Below are positions 8,340 to 18,221 of a stretch of 64,000 nt of DNA, one piece after another. Below the pieces are notes generated by a model that was given only the letters and a program-made list of their open reading frames with translations, searched no databases and was not told the DNA's origin. The DNA comes from CAUJIW01 sp963205175. Lineage in GTDB: Bacteria; Pseudomonadota; Alphaproteobacteria; Sphingomonadales; Sphingomonadaceae. Where the stretch lies: assembly GCA_041060555.1 (NCBI GenBank), contig JBEUDS010000018.1. One strand, given 5' to 3'. The first letter of the stretch is position 1. Each line of letters opens with the position of its first letter. Made by a program: the position numbers and the translations under genes.

Positions 8340-8382
8340 TAGAGCATTTCGGGCGGAGGGGGAACGGTTTCGTTCCGCCTCG
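8340..8382 (+). repeat. possible dispersed alphaproteobacterial repeat
   Basis: The 268-bp gap 8279-8546 has no convincing gene. At 8340 it carries TAGAGCATTTCGGGCGGAG, resembling the TAGAGCATTTTC-type intergenic repeats known from many alphaproteobacteria. It contains a short hairpin (AACG-GTTT-CGTT flanked by GGCGG and CCGCC). Only one copy is in the window, so repeat status rests on resemblance. Confidence 0.3.
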
Positions 8383-8546
8383 ACAAGTTGGCACAGTGAG
8401 TCCCGTTCTGGTACAGGGTGCGCCTGCGCGGCACAGGGCGGCAGCCAGGACTTCTAAAAAAATAGAGTTATTTCAATGTCGTGTCGCTTGGCGCGCGCCT
8501 TGCTCCCTGTCTGTCACAACAACGGACACAGGCCGGGAGCAGACTC

Positions 8547-8756
8547 ATGGAACAGCTTGCCATCCACGACATCAACGCTTTCCGCGTCGCCGAGCATCTG
8601 GTGCGCTGGCATGGTGACGAGGCGGTGCTGGAGGCCGCCAGCCAGGCGGACAACAGCCGGGCGCTTGGCAATCAGGAGCTGTTCAGCCACTGGCGCGCGG
8701 TGGAGCATGCCATCCAGGTGCTCCAGCTGGAGGAGCCGCTGGGCGAGATCCACTGA
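8547..8756 (+). CDS. hypothetical protein (69 aa)
   Basis: 69 residues, soluble, acidic and probably all-helical, with W-H-G-D-E and H-W-R-A-V-E-H motifs. Not recognised. The start at 8547 is preceded by a GGGAG Shine-Dalgarno; the open frame upstream lacks one. It is a single-gene unit between the S24 region and tamA. Confidence 0.5.
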   Translation: MEQLAIHDINAFRVAEHLVRWHGDEAVLEAASQADNSRALGNQELFSHWRAVEHAIQVLQLEEPLGEIH

Positions 8757-8851
8757 CCACCCTCAGGTTAACGCAGGAATTTTGAACAAAAACTGACATT
8801 ACCCCGTCGATCCTGGCTGTCATCGTGACGCGGATCGGATAGACCAGACCC

Positions 8852-10723
8852 ATGAGCCATGGGTTCTCGGTCTCGATGCTCTTCGGTGGCGCCCTTGTTG
8901 GCGCGATCCTGTGCGGCGTACCTGGAGCCCGAGGTCAGCAACCGGCGCTCCCGGACACAGTACCACCCTCGACCGCGCCGGCGACGGACGCCACCGAACG
9001 CACGCCTCGCTACGCTGTGACATTCAGCGGTTTTGACGCGATCGGTCTCGACGATCGCATGAAACAACTCTCCATCTTGTGGGCCAACCGGCGCAGCCGC
9101 CCGGACAGCCTGGCGCAGTTGCGCCGCCGGATCGCCGAGGATGTCGCCTCCGCCGAGCGGCTGCTCCAGTCGGAAGGCTATTATGCCGGCCGGGTGCGCT
9201 TTGCGCTGGATCGGCAGGACAGCGGCGACAATCAGGTCGAAGTCATCATCACCGCCGAGCCGGGTCCGCGTTATCTGCTGCGATCGGTGGAGATCAAGGC
9301 CCCGGCGGGGGTTCAGGTCATGGTGCGCGACATCCTGGCGCTGGCGCCAGGCCAGCCGGCGACCGCGCAGGCGATGCTGGATGCCGAGGCACGCCTTCGG
9401 GTCGAGCTGCCGCGACGCGGGCATCCTTTTGTCGAGGTCGGTGCCCGGGATGTGGTGGTGGACCATGGCGATGCCGGCGTAAGCTACGAGCTGGCGGTCG
9501 ATACCGGGCCGCTGACCCGGTTCGGACCCCTTGAGTTCACCGGCGAGGAGGTGCTGCGCCCGCGCCATATCGCCCGGCTTGCCCGCTTCAAGGCAGGCGA
9601 AATCTACGATCAGCGCCGGGTCGACGACTTTCGCGAGGCCCTGCTGTCCACCGGGCTGTTCGCCGAGGCCGCCGTGGCGCCCCGATTGCCGACGGGTGCC
9701 AGCCGGGGTGATGCCGAGGTCGCCGCGCCGGTTGTTCTGCGCACGGAGGCCGCCAAGCGTCGCTCGATCGGCCTCAGCGTCGGCTATGGTTCCGGCTCGG
9801 GGCCGAAGGCGGAAGCCACCTGGCAGCATCGCAATCTGTTCGGCGCCGAAGAACGGCTGACACTGCTGGGGCGGGTGGGCACCCAGGAGCAACTGGCGCG
9901 GGCCAACCTGCAGAAGTCGAATTTTCGCCGTCGCGACAACGCGCTGATCAGTCAGCTGGAGATCGCTCACGAAACACCGGACGCCTACGAGACCTATCGC
10001 GGGACGTTCAGCATCGGCATCGAACGGGAAACCGACCCCATCTGGCAGAAGCGATGGGTCTATTCCCTGAGCGCCGAGACATCGATCGAGCGCATCCAGG
10101 ACGCCGCGGGGGAGCGCACCTACCTGCTGCTGGCGGCACCGGCGACGCTGCGCTACGATTCCACTGACGACCTGTTCGATCCCACGGCGGGATTTCGCGC
10201 TTTCGCCATCGTGACCCCGCAGCTGGCCGAACAGGGGGGGGTGTTCACTTACCTCAAGACCGAGTTGGGCGGGAGCTACTACCGGCCGCTTGATGCGCAG
10301 GCGCGGTTCGTCGCCGCTGGCCGCGTGCGGGTGGGGTCCATCGTCGGCGCCGGGCGAGACCGGATCGCCGCCAATCGTCGCTTCTTTGCCGGCGGTGGCG
10401 GTTCGGTGCGCGGTTTCAGCTATCAGAACGTTGGCGAGCAGAGCGCCGATGGTACGCCGCTGGGCGGCCGGGCGATCAGCGAGGTCGGGGCTGAACTGCG
10501 CTGGCGGGTGACGGAGCGCTTCGGCATCGTTCCCTTCTTGGATGGCGGCATCGTTACCCGTGACAGCACGCCGACACTGTCGGGCTTCCGTTGGGGCGCG
10601 GGTCTGGGCCTGCGCTACTATACCGACTTCGCGCCGATACGGGTGGATGTGGCGACGCCGCTGGGCCGCCGGCCGGGTGAGCAGCGACTGCTGCTTTATG
10701 TGTCCATCGGGCAGAGTTTCTGA
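8852..10723 (+). CDS. tamA: TamA, outer-membrane translocation and assembly protein
   Basis: 623 residues: a signal peptide (cleavage near residue 28), POTRA-type repeats to about residue 280 and a C-terminal Omp85 beta-barrel. The barrel carries G-G-G-G-S-V-R-G-F near residue 515, the conserved VRGF loop of BamA/TamA, and ends in Phe as barrel proteins do. It works with TamB in the inner membrane to insert outer-membrane proteins or move lipids between membranes. The stop overlaps the tamB ATG (TGATG). Confidence 0.92.
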   Translation: MSHGFSVSMLFGGALVGAILCGVPGARGQQPALPDTVPPSTAPATDATERTPRYAVTFSGFDAIGLDDRMKQLSILWANRRSRPDSLAQLRRRIAEDVASAERLLQSEGYYAGRVRFALDRQDSGDNQVEVIITAEPGPRYLLRSVEIKAPAGVQVMVRDILALAPGQPATAQAMLDAEARLRVELPRRGHPFVEVGARDVVVDHGDAGVSYELAVDTGPLTRFGPLEFTGEEVLRPRHIARLARFKAGEIYDQRRVDDFREALLSTGLFAEAAVAPRLPTGASRGDAEVAAPVVLRTEAAKRRSIGLSVGYGSGSGPKAEATWQHRNLFGAEERLTLLGRVGTQEQLARANLQKSNFRRRDNALISQLEIAHETPDAYETYRGTFSIGIERETDPIWQKRWVYSLSAETSIERIQDAAGERTYLLLAAPATLRYDSTDDLFDPTAGFRAFAIVTPQLAEQGGVFTYLKTELGGSYYRPLDAQARFVAAGRVRVGSIVGAGRDRIAANRRFFAGGGGSVRGFSYQNVGEQSADGTPLGGRAISEVGAELRWRVTERFGIVPFLDGGIVTRDSTPTLSGFRWGAGLGLRYYTDFAPIRVDVATPLGRRPGEQRLLLYVSIGQSF

Positions 10724-13700
10724 TGCGCGCGCGGTTGGCCTGGCTGGTGCGCGCGCTGGGGCGCCTGCAGCGCTACGCCGTGGTGGCGCTCGCGGTTTTC
10801 GCGGTGCTGGCGTCAGGGGTCGCAGCGGGCGGCTATTGGCTGGACACGCCATCCGGCCGGGCCTGGCTCGCCCGGCAACTGGCCGCGCTGGAGACTGAGT
10901 CCGGCCTGGCCGTCGGTGTTGGCGGCATTCGTGGCAGTCTGTTCGGCGGGCTCACGGTTGTCGACCTGACCTTGCGTGATCCCGAGGGTGTGTTCGCCCG
11001 TGCGCCATCGGTGGCGATCAACTGGTCGCCATTGTCCCTTGTCCGTAATCGGCTGATCATCAGCAGCATCTCCTCCCCGACGTTTGTTCTGGAGCGTCGA
11101 CCCGTGCTGCGCGAGACGCCGTCCGAAGGCCCGCTGTTGCCGGAGATGGACATCAGTATCGGGCGTCTGCGCATCGATCGGCTGGTGCTGGAGGCGCCGG
11201 TGACGGGGGCGGATCAGCGGTTCATTCTCACGGTACGCGGTGGCTTGCATGTGGGTGATGGCCGGGTCGACAGCCAACTGCGCGTGGGATCGACCGGCAG
11301 CGCGGACCGGATGGTCACGACCTTCGTGGCCGAGCCGGAGCGGGATCGGCTGAACATCGACGCCCGCATCGTCGCGCCGGAAGATGGGGCTCTGGCCAGT
11401 CTGCTGGGCCTGCCGCATGGTTTTCGTCTCACCGTCGCGGGCAAGGGAAGCTGGCAGGACTGGCGTGGCCGGATATCGGCACGATACGCCGACGAGCCGC
11501 TGACAGCGCTTGTCGTGCGCCTTGCCGATGGCCGGCTCGCACTTGCCGGCGATATCCGCCCCGTCACCGCGCTCCCCGCGCCGGCCCGCCGGCTGCTGGA
11601 GGGACCCGTCCGGTTGACACTGACCGGGGAACAGACGGACCGGCGGCTTGTTACCCAGGTGACGCTGGTCGGGCGGGCACTGGAGGCGCGCGGTCAGGCG
11701 ACCCTTGGACTCGATGATGGCGCCCTCGACAAGACGGCGCTGAGTATCAGTTTGCCGGTGCCTTCGGCGATCGATCCGGCCCTTGTCGCCGACGGGTTGT
11801 CGGCGCGGCTGGAAGTCGCCGGCCGGTATGACCGGCCGGCGCTGACTCTGACCGCCGACGCGCGGCGGCTGGTCCGCGGCGGGCTGGCGTTCACCAACCT
11901 GCGGGCCCGGACAAGATTAGCGGCCGGACCCGCGCCATCGCGTGTGTTGCTGGATGCGAGCGTCGCTTCTGTGCGCGGGCTGCCAGAGATAGCCGAACCC
12001 CTGACGCGCGACCTGCGCCTGCTCGGGGTGCTGACCTATGACCCTGACAACCATGCCCTGGCGGTGTCCGAGATCGCGCTGGACAACCGCGTGCTTACGG
12101 CACGGGGCAACGTCGATATCCTGCTGGATCGACGACGCTATGAATTCAGCCTGCGCGCCTTGGCCCGGGGATTGGCCCTGCCGCCCGGCCTGGCCACCGA
12201 CATCGAGGCAATCGTGCACGGGAGCAGCGAGGACTGGAGCCGGGCGCCGCGTGTTGAAGGTGTTGTTTCGGCCTCCAGGCTGCGCGGGCGTGATCCTGTG
12301 CTGGCGAACCTGCTGGGTCGCGCGGCGCGGCTCGACGGCCGGCTGGCGCTGTCTTCCCGCGGTGACCTGAGCGTGACCAATATCCGGCTCGCCGCTGCTG
12401 GACTGTCGGCGTCCGGCTCGGTGCGCCTCGGTCCGGACCGCCGGCTTGATGGACGGCTTGACGGTCGACTGGCCGATCTGTCGCCGTTCGGGTTGGCTGG
12501 CGTGGCGCAAGGCCCGGTCGGGTTCTCGGTGCGCGCCGACGGCGATCTCGCGGCGCCGCGCCTTGTTGCCACGGCGCGGCTGGCGGCGGCCGATTTCGCC
12601 GGCCAGCGGTGGACGAACCTTGAGGCCGGAACGCAGTCGGAGACGTTGGCGCGCCATCGGGTGACGCTCACGGGCAGCGGGCCGCTGGGCGCGGTCAATA
12701 TCACCAGCGGGCTTGATCTTGCCGATGGGGTGGCGCTGCGCGGGCTGGCCGCCCGTTTCGGCGCCCTGACCTTGCGTGGCGACCTCGCCCGGCCTGTTGG
12801 CCAGGCCTGGCGTGGAGTGCTGGCGGTCTCAGGCGCTGGACTGGATGGCCGAGTGGCGCTGGCGCAGCCGCGCGCGGCGCCCCGGCTCGACATCGACCTC
12901 CAGGGTCGCGATGTGCGGCTGCCCCTGGCCAGGCCGATTGCGATCGGCCGGCTCGATGCCCGGGGCGCGCTGCTGCTGGAGCCGGCGATGCCGCGTTTCG
13001 TCGGTCGCGTCGAGATGGACAAGGCGGCGATCAGTCGGCTGGTGCTGGATCGCGTCCGGCTGGCGGGCGATGAGGCGGGTGGCAACGCCACGCTGGCGCT
13101 GGAGGCCAGGGGTACGCGCGGCCTGACTTTCGATCTCGCCAGCAAGGCCGAGCTGGCGCCCGGTGAAATCCGGCTGTCCGGGGCCGGTACGGTGGGGGAT
13201 CTGCCCATCAGGTTCAGCCAGCCGCTCGTTCTGGCGCGCGCTGGCGACGGCTGGCGACTGCTGCGGTCCGAACTCACGCTGGCCTCCGGCACCCTGGCGG
13301 CGGAAGGGGCCTGGACGCCACAGGACAAGCACCTGCGCCTGCAAGCGGCCAACGTGCGCGCAACCGTGCTGGAGCTGATCGAGCCCAATCTCGGCTTTAC
13401 TGGCCGGCTGTCCGGCACTGTCGAGGCGCGCCAGCTGGCGGACCGGCCAATGACCGCCAATGCCGATCTGGCGGTAGACAACCTGCGTCGGGCGGGGCTG
13501 GTTGGTCGCTCGGCGCCGATGCGCGCGCGCCTGGTGGCCTCGCTTGACGCCACGGCGCTGAAGGCCTCGCTCAGTGCGCACGAGAACGGCACCCAGGCCG
13601 GCAGCGCCGACGTGACGGTTGGCCCGCGTCTGCCGCCGGCGACACTGGGGCAGGTGCGTTCAAGCTGGCTTGCCGCGCCGCTGGCCGGTCGCGTCGCCTG

Positions 13701-14967
13701 GAACGGCCGGGTGGAGGCCTTGTGGGCGCTGATCGGGCATGAGGGCGACGACATCGCCGGTCCGGTGATGCTGGACGCCCGGCTGTCCGGCACGCTCGCT
13801 GATCCCCGTATCAACGGCCACCTGACCTCCCGGGGACTTTCCTATGAGAATCTGGCGACCGGGTTCATCGTCGACCAGCTGGCGCTGGATGCCAGCTTCA
13901 CCGAATCCCGGCTGGAGATCGCCAGTCTTGCCGGCCGTGCCGGCAAGGATGGCAAGGTCTCGGCGACCGGCTGGGCGGACCTTTCCGCCGCGCGGGGCTT
14001 CCCCGCCGACGTCAGGATCAGCCTCGACAAGGCGACGCTGATGCGCCGCGACGATGTGACCGCCAGCGCCAGTGGTGACGTGCGGGTGACGCACGGCGCC
14101 GATGGTGGACTGATTGCCGGCGCGCTCAGGGTCAACAGCGCACGCCTGCGCGCCGGTGGTGCACAGGCCGTCGATCCGGTGCCGATCATCGCCTATCGCG
14201 AGGTGGGCGGCGAGTTCGTCGAGCGGGCCAGTGTCGCGCGCGCCAGCGTCAGCAGACCGCTGCGCCTCGATCTCGCGGTCAAGGTGTCGGACAAGGTGTT
14301 CGTCGAGGGGCTGGGCCTCGATTCCGAATGGCGTGGCAATCTGGAGATTGGCGGCACCACGGCGACGCCGCTGATCGCTGGCCGGCTTGATCTGGTGCGC
14401 GGTACCTATGAGTTCGCCGGCCGCAATTTCGATCTCGACCGCGGCCAGATCCTGTTCCAGGGCGCCAGTCCGCCCAACCCGCTGCTCAACATCGTGGCGA
14501 CTCACGCGCTCGATGGCACCACGGTCACCATCACCATCGAGGGCACGGCCCGCAAGCCGCGCATCACCTTCTCCTCCAGCCCCAGCCTGCCGCAGGACGA
14601 AATCCTCTCGCGTATCCTGTTCGGCACCTCGATCACCAACCTGTCGGCACCGGAAGCGCTGCAACTGGGGGCGGCGCTGGCGGCGTTGCGCGGCGACGGC
14701 GGTCTGAACGTGGTCGGGCAGGTGCGCAAGGCGATCGGCATCGACCGGCTGCGGGTGTCGCCCGGCGATCGCGCCAAGGGCATTGGCACCACCGTCACCG
14801 GCGGCAAGTACCTCACCAACCGGGTCTATATGGAGGTCTCGACCGACGGCAGCGGCTACACCTCGACCCTGATCGAGGTCGATCTCACCCGCACGCTGTC
14901 GATCCTGTCGCAGATCGGCTCGCTGGGCACCACCAACGTCAGCCTGAAGTGGTCGAAGGACTATTGA
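10723..14967 (+). CDS. tamB: TamB, translocation and assembly module (AsmA-like, DUF490)
   Basis: 1414 residues: an N-terminal membrane anchor (about residues 17-42), a very long repeated beta-rich body typical of the RBG bridge-like lipid-transfer superfamily, and a C-terminal DUF490/TamB domain (last ~350 residues, with F-E-G/F-Q-G and I-L-F-G-T-S-I patterns) that contacts TamA. It spans the periplasm as a hydrophobic groove and pairs with TamA. Length is within the family's usual range. It is followed by a strong hairpin at 14970-15006. Confidence 0.92.
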   Translation: MRARLAWLVRALGRLQRYAVVALAVFAVLASGVAAGGYWLDTPSGRAWLARQLAALETESGLAVGVGGIRGSLFGGLTVVDLTLRDPEGVFARAPSVAINWSPLSLVRNRLIISSISSPTFVLERRPVLRETPSEGPLLPEMDISIGRLRIDRLVLEAPVTGADQRFILTVRGGLHVGDGRVDSQLRVGSTGSADRMVTTFVAEPERDRLNIDARIVAPEDGALASLLGLPHGFRLTVAGKGSWQDWRGRISARYADEPLTALVVRLADGRLALAGDIRPVTALPAPARRLLEGPVRLTLTGEQTDRRLVTQVTLVGRALEARGQATLGLDDGALDKTALSISLPVPSAIDPALVADGLSARLEVAGRYDRPALTLTADARRLVRGGLAFTNLRARTRLAAGPAPSRVLLDASVASVRGLPEIAEPLTRDLRLLGVLTYDPDNHALAVSEIALDNRVLTARGNVDILLDRRRYEFSLRALARGLALPPGLATDIEAIVHGSSEDWSRAPRVEGVVSASRLRGRDPVLANLLGRAARLDGRLALSSRGDLSVTNIRLAAAGLSASGSVRLGPDRRLDGRLDGRLADLSPFGLAGVAQGPVGFSVRADGDLAAPRLVATARLAAADFAGQRWTNLEAGTQSETLARHRVTLTGSGPLGAVNITSGLDLADGVALRGLAARFGALTLRGDLARPVGQAWRGVLAVSGAGLDGRVALAQPRAAPRLDIDLQGRDVRLPLARPIAIGRLDARGALLLEPAMPRFVGRVEMDKAAISRLVLDRVRLAGDEAGGNATLALEARGTRGLTFDLASKAELAPGEIRLSGAGTVGDLPIRFSQPLVLARAGDGWRLLRSELTLASGTLAAEGAWTPQDKHLRLQAANVRATVLELIEPNLGFTGRLSGTVEARQLADRPMTANADLAVDNLRRAGLVGRSAPMRARLVASLDATALKASLSAHENGTQAGSADVTVGPRLPPATLGQVRSSWLAAPLAGRVAWNGRVEALWALIGHEGDDIAGPVMLDARLSGTLADPRINGHLTSRGLSYENLATGFIVDQLALDASFTESRLEIASLAGRAGKDGKVSATGWADLSAARGFPADVRISLDKATLMRRDDVTASASGDVRVTHGADGGLIAGALRVNSARLRAGGAQAVDPVPIIAYREVGGEFVERASVARASVSRPLRLDLAVKVSDKVFVEGLGLDSEWRGNLEIGGTTATPLIAGRLDLVRGTYEFAGRNFDLDRGQILFQGASPPNPLLNIVATHALDGTTVTITIEGTARKPRITFSSSPSLPQDEILSRILFGTSITNLSAPEALQLGAALAALRGDGGLNVVGQVRKAIGIDRLRVSPGDRAKGIGTTVTGGKYLTNRVYMEVSTDGSGYTSTLIEVDLTRTLSILSQIGSLGTTNVSLKWSKDY

Positions 14968-14969
14968 GG

Positions 14970-15006
14970 AACCTGTCCTGCCAACCGATGGCGGGCAGGA
15001 CAGGTT
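14970..15006. terminator. 13-bp hairpin between convergent tamB and copB
   Basis: A perfect 13-bp stem (14970-14982 with 14994-15006) and an 11-nt loop sit between convergent genes. No T-tract follows on either strand, so it may be a weak or Rho-assisted bidirectional terminator. Confidence 0.5.
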
Positions 15007-15010
15007 GCCC

Positions 15011-15955
15011 TCAGAACCAGAACCGTACCCCGGCGACCACGGCGGCCTCGCGTGGCGATGCGCCGTCGGCGCGGGCTAGATCGGCGGTGCGGCCGAGTTT
15101 CGCGGTCCAGCTCACCCCCACATAGGGGGCGAATTCGCGGCGAAACTCGTAGCGCAGGCGGGCACCCAGCGTGACCTCCGACAGGCCCCGGCCGATGCCG
15201 CGTGCCCGGTCGGTCTCGCTGTAGGCATCGGCCTCCAGTTCGGGCGTCAGCACCAGCCGCTGGGTCAGCAGCAGCTCGTACTCGACGTTGAGCCGCGCCG
15301 CCAGCCGGCCGGACGGGCCGGCGTAGAGGCTGGCTCGCACGTCGAACCAGTAGGGCGCCAGGCCCTCGATGCCGATGCCGAGCCAGCCGCGCTCAGGCCC
15401 GTCGCCGACATCCTGCCGGATGCCGGCTTGCACCTCCCAGAACGGGCTGACGGCGCGGGCCCAGAACACCTCGACAGCCGCCTCCACCTCATGACCGGCG
15501 GCGGCGCCTTCGCTGCGCCACCCCAGCCGGTCGATGTCGCCACCGGACCAGCCCTGGATGTCCCAGGCCAGACCGTCGGCCGAGCGGGTGTTGCCCTGGT
15601 ATTCGAGCTTGTCCACCAGCAGCAGGAAGGTACGCGGTGGCGCCATGTGATGGGCCGACATCGGTTCGTTGTCGTACCCGCTGGCATAGGCGTGGGGGTC
15701 GCGCGGACCGGAGGCGGGTGTCTCCGGCAGCGCCGAAGGTGCCGCTGACGGCGTGGCGGGGTGGCTCATCTGGCCGTGGTCCATGCCTGAATGGTCCATG
15801 CCTGAATGGTCCATGACCGAGTGATCCATGGTGCCGTGGTCCGGCGCGATGGCGGGCGCGGGAGTCGGGGCCGGCGCGTGGTCATGGACGTGCTGGGCCA
15901 GCGCCGGTGGGGCGCTCAGTGTCAGGGCGAGAAGGGTGAGGGAGATCCTAGTCAT
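15011..15955 (-). CDS. copB: copper resistance protein B (outer-membrane PcoB/CopB)
   Basis: 314 residues. A signal peptide (~21 residues) is followed by a Met/His/Asp-rich linker (about residues 22-70) with repeated M-D-H-S-G units, then a CopB/PcoB beta-barrel domain ending in Phe. It likely binds and routes excess copper at the outer membrane. The ATG overlaps the copA stop in ATGA, so the two are coupled. The upstream reading frame is open but lies inside copA. The metal-binding linker is encoded by four 15-bp repeats (15781-15840). Confidence 0.9.
   Translation of the reverse strand: MTRISLTLLALTLSAPPALAQHVHDHAPAPTPAPAIAPDHGTMDHSVMDHSGMDHSGMDHGQMSHPATPSAAPSALPETPASGPRDPHAYASGYDNEPMSAHHMAPPRTFLLLVDKLEYQGNTRSADGLAWDIQGWSGGDIDRLGWRSEGAAAGHEVEAAVEVFWARAVSPFWEVQAGIRQDVGDGPERGWLGIGIEGLAPYWFDVRASLYAGPSGRLAARLNVEYELLLTQRLVLTPELEADAYSETDRARGIGRGLSEVTLGARLRYEFRREFAPYVGVSWTAKLGRTADLARADGASPREAAVVAGVRFWF
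15781..15840. repeat. four 15-bp tandem repeats encoding Met/His units of CopB
   Basis: Two units are identical (15781-15795 and 15796-15810) and two are diverged (15811-15825, 15826-15840). On the minus strand they encode M-D-H-S-G-like pentads, so copy-number change would lengthen or shorten the copper-binding linker in frame. Confidence 0.8.
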
Positions 15956-17610
15956 GCGACGATCACCTCCCGGAACATGCCGCCGGCCATGTGGTAGAGC
16001 AGGTGGCAGTGAAAGGCCCAGCGGCCCGGTGCGTCGGCGGTGACCCCGAAACGCACCCGCTGCGCCGGCTGCACCGAGACGGTGTGCTTGCGCACCAGAA
16101 AGCGCCCCCGCGGGTCTTCCAGTTCGCTCCACATGCCGTGCAGATGGATGGGGTGGGTCATCATGGTGTCGTTGACCAGCACGAAGCGCACCCGTTCGCC
16201 GTACGTCAGGTGGATCGGCTTGCCCTCGGGATAGGCCAGGCCGTCGAAGCCCCAGACATAGCGTTCCATGTTGCCGGTGAGGTGCAGTTCGATGTCGCGC
16301 GCCGGCGCCCGTGCGTCGAGCGGCCCGCCCAGTGTCCGCAGGTCGGCGTAGGTCAGCACTCGCCGGCCGTTGTCGCGCAGGCCGATGCCGGGGTCGTCGA
16401 GGTTGTCGCGCGGGCTGTCGACCCGCATGTCGACGCTCGGGCCGAACTCGCTGCTGGCGTGGCGGGCAGGCAGCGGCGGGGCGCGATGACCCGCATGTCC
16501 GCCGTGGGCGCCGTGGCTCATCGCGCCCATCATGTCGATCATGTCGAGGCGGACCCGCGGGTCCATCGCCGGCACGGCGGCGCTCATGCCGGCACGCGGC
16601 GCCAGCGTCGCGCGGGCAAAGCCCGAGCGGTCGATGGACTGGGCGAACAGGGTGTAGGCGCGATCGTCGGCCGGGCGCACCAGCACGTCATAGATTTCCG
16701 CCACGTTGAGCCGCAGCTCGTCCACCGCGACCGGCGCCACCGGCTGGCCGTCGGCGGCGACCACGGTCAGCGTCAGGCCGGGGATGCGCAGGTCGAAGAT
16801 GGTCGAGGCCGAGCCATTGATCAGCCGCAGCCGCACCGTCTCGCCGGGGCGGAACAGCCCGGTCCAGTTGGCGGCCGGCGGCTGGCCGTTGACCAGGTAG
16901 GTGTAGGCCGCTCCCGAGACGTCGGCCAGGTCGCTGGGGTCCATGCGCATGGTCGCCCACATGCCGTCCGGCAGGTTGCCCAGCGTCGGTTTGCCGTGGT
17001 TGTAGTAGTGGCTCATCTTCTTCAGCCGCGCCTGGATGGTGGCGGGCGGCGTGTCCGACCAGTCGCCGAGGAAGATCACATGCTCGCGGTCGGCCTCGAT
17101 CGGGTCCGGCCCGGCGGGGTCGATGATCAGCGGCGCGGCAAGGCCGGTCTGCTCCTGGAAGCCCGAATGGGCATGGTACCAGTAGGTGCCGGATTGCCGG
17201 ACCGGGAAGCGGTAGGTGAAGGTCTCGCCCGGCCGGATGCCGGGGAAGGACAGGCCAGGCACGCCGTCCATCCCGACCGGCAGGATGAGCCCGTGCCAGT
17301 GGATGGAGGTATCCACCTTCAGCCGGTTGGTGACGTGCAGCGTGACCTCCGTGCCTTCCCTCCAGCGCAGGGTCGGGCCGGCGAACTGGCCGTTGACGCA
17401 GGTAGCGATGCGCGGTCGGCCGGTGATGTTCACCGGTGTCTCGACGACATCGAGGTTGAACTCGGTGCCGGTGAGCACGGTGGGTGTGGGTGCAGGCCGG
17501 GCCGCGCGGGCGTGGCGCGGGGCGAGCAGGCCGCTGCTCGCCAGCGCGCCACTGGCGGCAAGGCCGGTGACGAAGCGCCGGCGGCTGAGGCCGGGCGGAA
17601 TCAGGGACAT
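15952..17610 (-). CDS. copA: copper resistance multicopper oxidase CopA
   Basis: 552 residues. A Tat signal (S-R-R-R-F-V-T-G, residues 9-16) is followed by three cupredoxin domains. Copper ligand motifs are visible: H-W-H-G at 104-107, H-A-H-S at 146-149, and near the C-terminus H-P-I-H-L-H-G and H-C-H-L-L-Y-H-M. A His/Met-rich insert with G-A-M-S-H-G-A-H-G-G-H-A-G-H is typical of CopA/PcoA. It oxidises Cu(I) in the periplasm and sequesters copper. The start at 17610 has a GGGAG Shine-Dalgarno. Likely expressed together with copB and the Cys/His-rich gene upstream. Confidence 0.93.
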   Translation of the reverse strand: MSLIPPGLSRRRFVTGLAASGALASSGLLAPRHARAARPAPTPTVLTGTEFNLDVVETPVNITGRPRIATCVNGQFAGPTLRWREGTEVTLHVTNRLKVDTSIHWHGLILPVGMDGVPGLSFPGIRPGETFTYRFPVRQSGTYWYHAHSGFQEQTGLAAPLIIDPAGPDPIEADREHVIFLGDWSDTPPATIQARLKKMSHYYNHGKPTLGNLPDGMWATMRMDPSDLADVSGAAYTYLVNGQPPAANWTGLFRPGETVRLRLINGSASTIFDLRIPGLTLTVVAADGQPVAPVAVDELRLNVAEIYDVLVRPADDRAYTLFAQSIDRSGFARATLAPRAGMSAAVPAMDPRVRLDMIDMMGAMSHGAHGGHAGHRAPPLPARHASSEFGPSVDMRVDSPRDNLDDPGIGLRDNGRRVLTYADLRTLGGPLDARAPARDIELHLTGNMERYVWGFDGLAYPEGKPIHLTYGERVRFVLVNDTMMTHPIHLHGMWSELEDPRGRFLVRKHTVSVQPAQRVRFGVTADAPGRWAFHCHLLYHMAGGMFREVIVA

Positions 17611-17675
17611 GGAGAGGACTCCCGAAGCTTGGACAGGCGGATCGCGCGGACCAGCGGCCACGCGCGGCGGGCCGG

Positions 17676-18104
17676 TCAGCCGATCGGGGGGCGCAGTGGC
17701 GGCGGCGCGTGTTGCGGCGGTGGCGTGTCGGCGTGTTCGGGCCTCGCTGGCGCGCGCGGCAGGGCGAGGGCGATGACGGCCGGCAGCGGCAGGGTCAGGC
17801 TGGCAAGGCCCGCACAGCCGCAGCCATGGCCGGTCGGGCAGGCAGCCATGCCACCCTGGTCGCAGCAGTCGTGACCGGCCGGTGGTGGCGCGGCCGTGCC
17901 GGCGTCGGGGTGCGCCATCCTCCGGTCGCTGGGTGCAGGCATCGCGCTGTCATGGCAGGGGCTGTCCGGCGTTGCCGTGGCGGCGGCCGCGCGGCTCGCC
18001 TGGCCGGCCATCGGCATCGCCTGTGCCGACGGGGCGGCGGGGACCAGCACCGCCAGCACCAACGCCAGCATCAGCCGGCCGACAGGGCGCGTCCAACTTG
18101 TCAT
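17676..18104 (-). CDS. small Cys/His-rich exported protein of the copper cluster
   Basis: 142 residues: a signal-peptide-like N-terminus (residues 1-30), then Met- and His-containing segments with P-C-H-D-S-A-M and a Cys/His cluster (H-D-C-C-D-Q-G-G-M, C-P-T-G-H-G-C-G-C), a second hydrophobic stretch and a Pro/His tail. The pattern resembles the small metal-binding proteins (DUF2946/CopL-like) that lead copper operons. It is 65 bp upstream of copA in the same direction, so probably the first gene of a three-gene copper operon. The exact family is not certain. Confidence 0.6.
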   Translation of the reverse strand: MTSWTRPVGRLMLALVLAVLVPAAPSAQAMPMAGQASRAAAATATPDSPCHDSAMPAPSDRRMAHPDAGTAAPPPAGHDCCDQGGMAACPTGHGCGCAGLASLTLPLPAVIALALPRAPARPEHADTPPPQHAPPPLRPPIG

Positions 18105-18221
18105 CGGCTCAAACTAGGGTGAGCATGACCGGCATTCAAGCGGCCCGCGGTTCAGTGGTGGTTCAGCGGCGGTTCACCGCCACTCTGCCAGCAAGGAGGC
18201 CGCACCAACCGGAGAGAGCAA

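Noticed and set aside
8768..10852. 694-codon minus-strand open frame
   Set aside because: Antisense to tamA, with no recognisable domain and typical shadow composition.
12138..13814. 558-codon minus-strand open frame
   Set aside because: Antisense to tamB; Ser/Arg/Pro-rich shadow composition.
15991..17874. 627-codon plus-strand open frame
   Set aside because: Antisense to copA; the multicopper oxidase motifs settle the coding strand.
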